The translations under genes and the position numbers were made by a program. From the IMG/VR virus record IMGVR_UViG_3300042691_037989, positions 1-57,133 of that record: DNA of 57,133 nucleotides. One strand, written 5' to 3'. The stretch's first letter is position 1. Each line of letters begins with the position of its first letter. Of this stretch, positions 51,534 to 57,133 are shown one piece after another. The notes under the pieces are model-generated. The model searched no databases, was not told where the DNA came from, and worked only from the letters and a program-made list of their open reading frames with translations. The stretch is from a virus.

Positions 51534-53033
51534 ATGGCTAATCCTCAATCTTCCTTAATTATTAAACATTGGGATTCCTTTGGAGGCAACTTCATTGATT
51601 CCGATTACTTGGCAGCCGCTTACGAAACTGGTAAGCCGCACTACTTGCCCGGAGCACTTATGAAGATCTACTCTTCTGGCTCACAGTTTTTTAAAGTAAA
51701 ACCTTTCCTTAATCTCGTTGGTATGGGTACTAACGGTGGTACTGAAGTAGAAACAGAGATCGTTCGCTGGCGTCTTCAGGGTGCAGAATACAAGTGCGCT
51801 CGCGTTATCGAAAACGTAGAATCTTCTTCTAACCTTACCCCAGGTATCAACAACACTCAGTTCCGTGTTAAACTTGATCTGGATTACTACGCTTACCCAG
51901 ATATCCTTGTTCCTGAAGACAATGACTACAATGTACAAGTTGTAGACAAAGTAAGCGATGGTACTGGTACTATCTACACTCTTAAACTGATCACCGACGA
52001 TCCAACCAAATATCTTGATGCTCAATACCTGAACCCAGGTCGTGAGTGGTGCAAAGTATCTACTGCAGTTCCTTCTGAAATGAACCAGTGGTTTGGTACT
52101 CAGCAGTACCCAGCAATCTTTGAACTTGAGTCTCAGATTGGTGCTTTCGGTCAAAAAATTGATGTTACCGATAAAGCATGGCGCCAGCAAGGTCGTCTTG
52201 GTTTTGAATTCATGTCCACTGACTACAATGGCCGTTCTTCCACTGTAAACAAGTTCCTGCCTTACGCAGAAGCTATGATGGTTGATGAGCTGTACAAATC
52301 CATGGAATGGGCACTTGTTTATGGTGAGAAATCAACTATGACAGGTCCTGATGGATACTGGCAGAAGACAGGCGCTGGTATTCGCCAGCAGCTGAAAGAC
52401 TCTTGGGTTCAGTATGTTAACGGTCCTTTGACTGTAAACCTCCTCCAAGACTTCCTGCTCAACATCTTCTTCGGTCGTACAGATGAAGCAAATCGCGGTA
52501 TCACTCTTATGACTGGTCAGCTTGGATCACTTCTTTTCCACAATGCCCTCACTGCTGTTGCTAACGGTTTCTTGACTGTAGATTCTAACTACATCCGTAG
52601 CGAATCCAATCCTAATTCCTCAACTCCAGGTCTGGCATTTGGTGCGCAGTTCGTTCGTTACACTGGTCCTCTGGGAATAGACATCCGTCTTATCCACAAC
52701 CCACTTTACGACGATCTTCGCTACTGCAAGAAGATGCACCCACAGTACCCCAACATTCCAATTGATTCTGCTCGTATGACTTTCCTCAACATCGAAGGTC
52801 GTGGTGTAGAAACAGCTAAAGGTCTTGGTAAGAATATTGAGCTGCTCAAAGTTAAAGACACTTTCCGTTACTTCTACGTTCCTGGATCAGTTACCCCAAT
52901 GGGTCCGATCACTAACAAAGGTATGGCTGTAACTGCTAAAGCTGGTTACACTGTAGCCATCGAAGGTACAATGGGCGCAATCATCCGCGATGTTACTTCT
53001 TGCGGCGAGCTTATCACAGATTACGATAACTAA
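51534..53033 (+). CDS. Major capsid protein (crass-like HK97 fold)
   Basis: 499 aa. SSLIIKHWDSFGGNFIDSDY and GVETAKGLGKNIELLKV are, as I recall, typical of crass-like major capsid proteins; the length also agrees. Codons shift to GC-rich, translation-optimal choices (aac, ttc, cgt, ctg) relative to neighbours, as expected for the most abundant virion protein. All Trp codons are TGG. It overlaps the next start by one base (TAATG). Confidence 0.88.
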   Translation: MANPQSSLIIKHWDSFGGNFIDSDYLAAAYETGKPHYLPGALMKIYSSGSQFFKVKPFLNLVGMGTNGGTEVETEIVRWRLQGAEYKCARVIENVESSSNLTPGINNTQFRVKLDLDYYAYPDILVPEDNDYNVQVVDKVSDGTGTIYTLKLITDDPTKYLDAQYLNPGREWCKVSTAVPSEMNQWFGTQQYPAIFELESQIGAFGQKIDVTDKAWRQQGRLGFEFMSTDYNGRSSTVNKFLPYAEAMMVDELYKSMEWALVYGEKSTMTGPDGYWQKTGAGIRQQLKDSWVQYVNGPLTVNLLQDFLLNIFFGRTDEANRGITLMTGQLGSLLFHNALTAVANGFLTVDSNYIRSESNPNSSTPGLAFGAQFVRYTGPLGIDIRLIHNPLYDDLRYCKKMHPQYPNIPIDSARMTFLNIEGRGVETAKGLGKNIELLKVKDTFRYFYVPGSVTPMGPITNKGMAVTAKAGYTVAIEGTMGAIIRDVTSCGELITDYDN

Positions 53034-53371
53034 TGAATATAGAGGAACAACTTGGGATTAAGTTGTCCGTCCTCGTAGCAGGACTTATTGGAGGAATTGT
53101 TTCGTTAACTTATGAAACTAGATTATCTTTCTCCAGAGCCCTTCTATTAATAATAGGCGGTGCTTCCACAGCAGCCTATTTGCATCCAGTAATGTCGCAC
53201 TATTTATCTGTAGACAATCAGTTTTCTTCCGGAATAGGATTTATATTGGGACTTGTTTCCATGAAAATTATAAATTTTATAATGGCGAACGCTGAAAAAA
53301 TACTGGCTAAATATGTAAATATAGATGGAACAAACACTAACCTTAATAAACCTGCTGGTGGTGCTGAGTAG
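53033..53371 (+). CDS. Holin-like membrane protein (112 aa)
   Basis: Three membrane segments (LSVLVAGLIGGIVSLTY, ALLLIIGGASTAAYLH, IGFILGLVSMKIINFIM) with a polar tail, like class I or III holins. Located directly after the capsid gene. Function inferred from topology. Confidence 0.6.
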   Translation: MNIEEQLGIKLSVLVAGLIGGIVSLTYETRLSFSRALLLIIGGASTAAYLHPVMSHYLSVDNQFSSGIGFILGLVSMKIINFIMANAEKILAKYVNIDGTNTNLNKPAGGAE

Positions 53372-53603
53372 CATGATAGCTACTGTTTATTTGTCACAAA
53401 ATAAATTACCGAACCTACAAAAAGCACTTAAGTTGGGTAGTAAAGAGATGACGTGTTTTAGAGGCTTAGTAACTATTACTAACGCTGCTCAACTTGCTAC
53501 ATTATTGTCACCGGCAACTATAGCTGTAACAGCTCTTAATACGTTGTTACTCATTAACAAATTATACATTTCTAAAAAGTTACTTAATATGCGTCCTGAA
53601 TAG
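53325..53603 (+). CDS. Small membrane protein (92 aa)
   Basis: LTLINLLVVLSSMIATVYLS at the N-terminus and a second segment (ATIAVTALNTLLLINKLYI). Overlaps the holin-like gene by 47 nt, a layout seen for holin/antiholin or spanin pairs. No family is recognised. Confidence 0.5.
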   Translation: MEQTLTLINLLVVLSSMIATVYLSQNKLPNLQKALKLGSKEMTCFRGLVTITNAAQLATLLSPATIAVTALNTLLLINKLYISKKLLNMRPE

Positions 53604-53647
53604 CACGCAGACTTTTTGTTTAATGCAAATAAGAAGAAAGAAAATTT

Positions 53648-54628
53648 ATGTCTAAATTAGTCTTCATTATGTCTATTCCTCGTCAAACAGCTACGGGAAT
53701 ATCAGACTGGGTTTCAACATCCTCAGGTCTTAAAATGAAAAAGACGAAAGTTGGTAGGGCTACTGATTCGTTGGTAGCCCTTCCTTCTCAAAAGATCGGA
53801 GGACTTGCAAACTATATATCATATAATTATAAAGTAGATCCTGCAACAGGACAAGTAGAAAAAGACGAGAATGGTGAACAAATAACTATTCAAACTTTTC
53901 TAGAAAAGAAGTGGGGTAAGCCCAAAGGATTCTTTTCAAACGCACTCCCTCCTAAAGATTATAAAGGATCAGGCGCAGACCTTGGTTATTACTTTAATAA
54001 ATCTTGGCAACTACTAGATGGAACAACTGTTTTAGATCTTTCTAAAATGGATGATGAAATAGGTTATTATGTAATGCTCGCATCATCTAAAGTTGCTAAC
54101 TCTGAAAAAGAATGGAGGGAACACAAGTGGCCAAAAGCTACTCATTATATTGCCCTTGAAAATGAATCTGAAGAAATCAAGTATAAGCGTACGCAAGCTA
54201 AAACTAAGGCGTTCTCTTTTTTACATGATTCACATCTTACAGATTCAGTAAAACAAAAACTTATTGCGCTTCTTGATGTTGCAAGTAGCCGCACTAAACT
54301 ATCTACAGAACAGATCCACAATTTGCTCTTTGACTATATTGACGCAACAACCTCGCCCGCAGGCAAGAACATAGATAAGTTTAACCACTATATGTCGTTA
54401 CTTAAAACTGCTGATGGTAAGGCCAAGTTTGAGGTTATGTATATGTTAAAGCAAGCTCAAGAGGTGAGGCTAGTTTACTCTAAACAAGATATCTGGACTT
54501 GGATACGAGAGAGTGGTGCTACTCTTGTAATTGGAGATAAATACTCAGAAGCAGTAGACTTCTTGCTTAACCCTAAGAAGAAAGACGAGTATGACGAATT
54601 GAAGGCTCAGATAAAAGCTAAGCTTTAA
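53648..54628 (+). CDS. Probable structural protein (326 aa)
   Basis: No catalytic motif is recognised. Parts such as QTFLEKKWGKPKGFFSN, GADLGYYFNKSWQLLDGTTV and YIALENESEEIKYKRTQA, plus the position between capsid and connector genes, suggest a conserved crass-like virion protein. Internal Met 8 is an alternative start. Confidence 0.55.
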   Translation: MSKLVFIMSIPRQTATGISDWVSTSSGLKMKKTKVGRATDSLVALPSQKIGGLANYISYNYKVDPATGQVEKDENGEQITIQTFLEKKWGKPKGFFSNALPPKDYKGSGADLGYYFNKSWQLLDGTTVLDLSKMDDEIGYYVMLASSKVANSEKEWREHKWPKATHYIALENESEEIKYKRTQAKTKAFSFLHDSHLTDSVKQKLIALLDVASSRTKLSTEQIHNLLFDYIDATTSPAGKNIDKFNHYMSLLKTADGKAKFEVMYMLKQAQEVRLVYSKQDIWTWIRESGATLVIGDKYSEAVDFLLNPKKKDEYDELKAQIKAKL

Positions 54629-54630
54629 TA

Positions 54631-55350
54631 ATGTCTATCCAAGAACTACATTATCAATTTAAATTAAATTTAGATAGAATAGATTCACTTGCTAACCCTG
54701 ACTTCAATCCTGCTGAAATTGACTTTTTGTTAAATGAGGCTCAGTTGATCTTTGTAAAACAAAGAATGGGGACAACTAATATGAAAAGATCAGGGTTTGA
54801 AACTCTTCAAAAAAGAATTGATGATCTTGGTAATTTAGTTGTTAATTTTCCAGTTCAACCTTACATAACTCCTACAGTAGTTTCTCCAGGTGTTTATGAA
54901 GTAGATTTAACAACAACGACTCTACCCTATTTACAACTAATAAATGCTTACGCTATTGTCACTAATGCAGATTGTACTTTAAGAGTTCCTCTTAAATTTA
55001 CACAACATGATGACATAAACGAAGCCCTAAGAGACCCATTTAATAAAGATTCCAAAGAGTTTATACCATATAATATAGGAAAGAATTCTAATAATACAGG
55101 GTCATCTATTTATATATACAGTACACAAAATATAACTTCAGTAGCAGTTGAATATGTTAAGTATCCAAACAGAGTATCTTTTGGTAACTATGCTTACATA
55201 GATGGTATTACTTATCCGCCCTCTACCCTAGAGACCGCTGAGCATACCCATCGTGAAATTGTAGATATTGCTTGTCAGTTAGCTGCGCAGAATTCACTCA
55301 ATCCAGAATACATTACAGTTAGAGAAAAGAAAACTGTAATACATGAATAA
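54631..55350 (+). CDS. Head-tail connector / ring protein (239 aa)
   Basis: IQELHYQFKLNLDRIDSLAN, IDFLLNEAQLIFVKQR and IYIYSTQNITSVAVEYVKYP have the pattern of crass-like ring/connector proteins (N-terminal helices, beta core, helical end EHTHREIVDIACQLAAQNSL). Specific role (ring 1 or 2) unknown. Start 2 nt after the previous stop. Confidence 0.65.
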   Translation: MSIQELHYQFKLNLDRIDSLANPDFNPAEIDFLLNEAQLIFVKQRMGTTNMKRSGFETLQKRIDDLGNLVVNFPVQPYITPTVVSPGVYEVDLTTTTLPYLQLINAYAIVTNADCTLRVPLKFTQHDDINEALRDPFNKDSKEFIPYNIGKNSNNTGSSIYIYSTQNITSVAVEYVKYPNRVSFGNYAYIDGITYPPSTLETAEHTHREIVDIACQLAAQNSLNPEYITVREKKTVIHE

Positions 55351-55363
55351 ACCTTATTAAAAC

Positions 55364-56725
55364 ATGATCCCGACAAATTCACAAAAACGCGGTGTTGAAA
55401 CTTTTGTTGTTGCTAAAGCAGCACAAGGCGCTCTTCCTACATCAGGAACTTTGGTAGGTTCTAACGGTAACATTAACCTTGCTGATGGTCAGCTTGGTAT
55501 CGTTTCTGTTTCTCCTTACGGCGGAATTGCTATGAACAGTTTCACAGACGCTACCCCTACTTTTACAGAAGCACCAGTAATTGGTATTTACCAAGGCACA
55601 CAATATTCTGCAAACGTTGTCGGATCTTCAGCTACTTATCCGCTGTGGGTCCGTCCGTTTGAGAAGACCCAGGATATAAGCGGTCGTCAAAATAATATAA
55701 TTGTTACTAAACAGGCTTATCGCCTTGATGCTCATAATGTATGGGTAGTAGGTGCTCCTAGTACAAACGCAGCAGCTGCAGTAAACACACTTAACAGCAC
55801 TGAATATCGTTTGAACATTGGTTTCCGTTCACGTCGTTACGATGAACTGATGGCTACACAAGTTCAATCTGCTAACCTGACTGTTTCTACAACTACACCA
55901 AATTGGGCAGTTGGTTTTAACAACGATCTTAAAATTGATTACATTCTCACCAATCTTGGTTACGAAGTAAACCGCAACTCTAGTGCGTTTCTTTCTTTCA
56001 ACCGCTATCGTGGAACTTCTCCAGTAATTGCTCTTGGTATTGGAACTGTAGCTACTAATGGTACAGCAATCGACTCACTTACTGCAGGTTCAACTTTAGC
56101 CGTATTTAATTACAAAGGAATCGTACGTTCAATCACTCTTACGCAAGCCATGTTGACTTCTATAGTTAACGCAGCAACTAATTCAGGTTTCACTCCAGCC
56201 ACTTCTTATGTTTACACTATAGATCTGGCTAGTGCTGCTAGCGCTACTGGTGGTTTGATTTCTGGTCTGATGTTCGTAGCTCTTGACCACAAGCCAGTTT
56301 ACGAAGATTGGATTCCTCAAGTTAAAGTTAACCTTCAAGTAGGACTTCCTTCTGGTTTTGATTTTAACACTGTACAATGCGCTTCTTTTACTAACCTCGA
56401 TGAAGGTCAAGGATTTTCTCGTCAACTTGATCTGTGGTATAAGAATACTGCTGGTCAGCGTAAGTACACACAGAAACACACTACTGATCCAGTTATCAAT
56501 TTCCCATCACCAATTGTAGATGGTACAGTTTATAACACCTATGTAATAAACCACGGAACTACATCTAACCCAGATATTAACTCCTTGGTTTATGCGCCTA
56601 AGCGCGAAGTTGTTTTGATACCACGTTACTCTACCGGTATTGCCACTAACCCACTTATTGCCCTTTTCGAGGCGGCAATGAACAGCTGGTTAGAATCTAC
56701 TGGAAACACAGCTATTAAAGAATAA
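55364..56725 (+). CDS. Abundant virion protein (453 aa)
   Basis: Codon choice resembles the major capsid protein (gct, cgt, ctt with few rare codons), so high expression is likely. Beta-rich: GQLGIVSVSPYGGIAMNS, YRLNIGFRSRRYDELMAT, DWIPQVKVNLQVGLPSGF. Candidates are an auxiliary capsid protein or main tail-barrel protein of crass-like phages; I cannot decide. A strong terminator follows. Confidence 0.6.
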   Translation: MIPTNSQKRGVETFVVAKAAQGALPTSGTLVGSNGNINLADGQLGIVSVSPYGGIAMNSFTDATPTFTEAPVIGIYQGTQYSANVVGSSATYPLWVRPFEKTQDISGRQNNIIVTKQAYRLDAHNVWVVGAPSTNAAAAVNTLNSTEYRLNIGFRSRRYDELMATQVQSANLTVSTTTPNWAVGFNNDLKIDYILTNLGYEVNRNSSAFLSFNRYRGTSPVIALGIGTVATNGTAIDSLTAGSTLAVFNYKGIVRSITLTQAMLTSIVNAATNSGFTPATSYVYTIDLASAASATGGLISGLMFVALDHKPVYEDWIPQVKVNLQVGLPSGFDFNTVQCASFTNLDEGQGFSRQLDLWYKNTAGQRKYTQKHTTDPVINFPSPIVDGTVYNTYVINHGTTSNPDINSLVYAPKREVVLIPRYSTGIATNPLIALFEAAMNSWLESTGNTAIKE

Positions 56726-56731
56726 TCACCT

Positions 56732-56765
56732 AAAGGGGGATGGGGAAACCCGTTCCCCTTTTTTA
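56732..56765 (+). terminator. Terminator after the abundant virion protein gene
   Basis: AAAGGGG pairs with CCCCTTT (56732-56761) followed by TTTTATTT. Confidence 0.85.
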
Positions 56766-56787
56766 TTTCCCATAAAACTACTCTATT

Positions 56788-57133
56788 ATGTTTATACAAA
56801 GAAATACATTCTCTGAGTCCCTACTTAAAGTTGATGAACCATTATATAAAGTTTATCACGATTCTACACTTTATGGGGATGGAACAAGAGCCAATCCACT
56901 AAAAGTAATTGGTGGAGGAGGAACTTCACTACCTGATCAAACAGGTAATATTGGAAAATACCTAACTACTGATGGCGCAACTCTCAGTTGGGCTACTGTA
57001 AATGCACTACCCTCTCAAACAGGAAACGATGGAAAATTCTTATTTACAGATGGAACGACTGCCACTTGAAGCAATCCTGTAAGAGGAATAAGCGCAACTG
57101 TTAATGACGCAAATATTACTCTGAATTTAACTA
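56788..57133 (+). CDS. Tail fibre-like protein, N-terminal part (3' truncated), recoded
   Basis: STLYGDGTRANPLKVIGGGG is the 'GDGTxxNPLxV' motif common at the start of tail fibres. A 26-residue repeat follows: (L)PDQTGNIGKYLTTDGATLSW and LPSQTGNDGKFLFTDGTTAT plus TGA. The Trp of the first repeat is TGG (56989-56991) and the aligned codon of the second is TGA (57067-57069), direct evidence for TGA = Trp. The gene runs off the window. Confidence 0.75.

Overview
This window looks like part of a large tailed-phage genome of the crAss-like (Crassvirales) type infecting a Bacteroidota host. Four things support that. TerL, portal, scaffold-like and major capsid genes lie in crAss-like order at 45.8-53.0 kb. 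The end of a giant virion protein gene enters from the left. Rightward promoters have the Bacteroidota form TTG-N20/21-TANNTTTG. Start codons follow A-rich leaders rather than strong Shine-Dalgarno sites. All assignments come from reading the sequence; no database search was run.

Layout. (1) 1-3.57 kb, rightward: C-terminal ~1190 codons of a giant virion protein with a PD-(D/E)XK-like segment. (2) 3.6-21.7 kb, leftward: replication, recombination and repair genes (RecE-like exonuclease, PD-(D/E)XK endonuclease, uracil-DNA glycosylase, primase, SSB-like protein, a RecA-like ATPase split by a group I intron with a GIY-YIG endonuclease, DnaB-like helicase, SF2 helicase, family A DNA polymerase), two multi-CxxC proteins and an M15 peptidase. 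(3) 21.7-39.0 kb, leftward: accessory genes, including two membrane-anchored glucosaminidases, a membrane AAA+ ATPase, a MoxR-like ATPase with a VWA partner, lipoproteins, a chain of tiny membrane proteins, and many terminator-separated single genes. (4) 39.2-57.1 kb, rightward: small genes, GroES, tmRNA, ThyX, a UCA-anticodon tRNA, GroEL, then packaging and virion genes up to a truncated tail fibre.

The main result is a mixed genetic code. In segments 2 and 4, TGA lies in frame inside conserved genes (TerL four times, DNA polymerase, primase, exonuclease, helicase, the intron endonuclease, tail fibre), mostly where family patterns expect tryptophan. In the 21.7-36 kb stretch I found no sense TGA. 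There TGA ends genes, often in ATGA stop/start overlaps or directly before terminator hairpins. If leftward transcription starts near 39 kb, the first-transcribed genes use the standard code and the later ones are recoded. The phage carries a UCA-anticodon tRNA that could read TGA, but it has a long variable arm, unlike a normal tRNA-Trp. It also carries its own tmRNA with a 31-codon tag.

The second result is a set of structured RNAs: two collinear-related ~400-nt RNAs (32.36 and 39.77 kb) at the same distance from Bacteroidota promoters, a pseudoknotted RNA at 25.8-25.95 kb, a tRNA-like element at 35.0 kb, and a repeated GUAA-tetraloop hairpin beside both tRNA-type elements.
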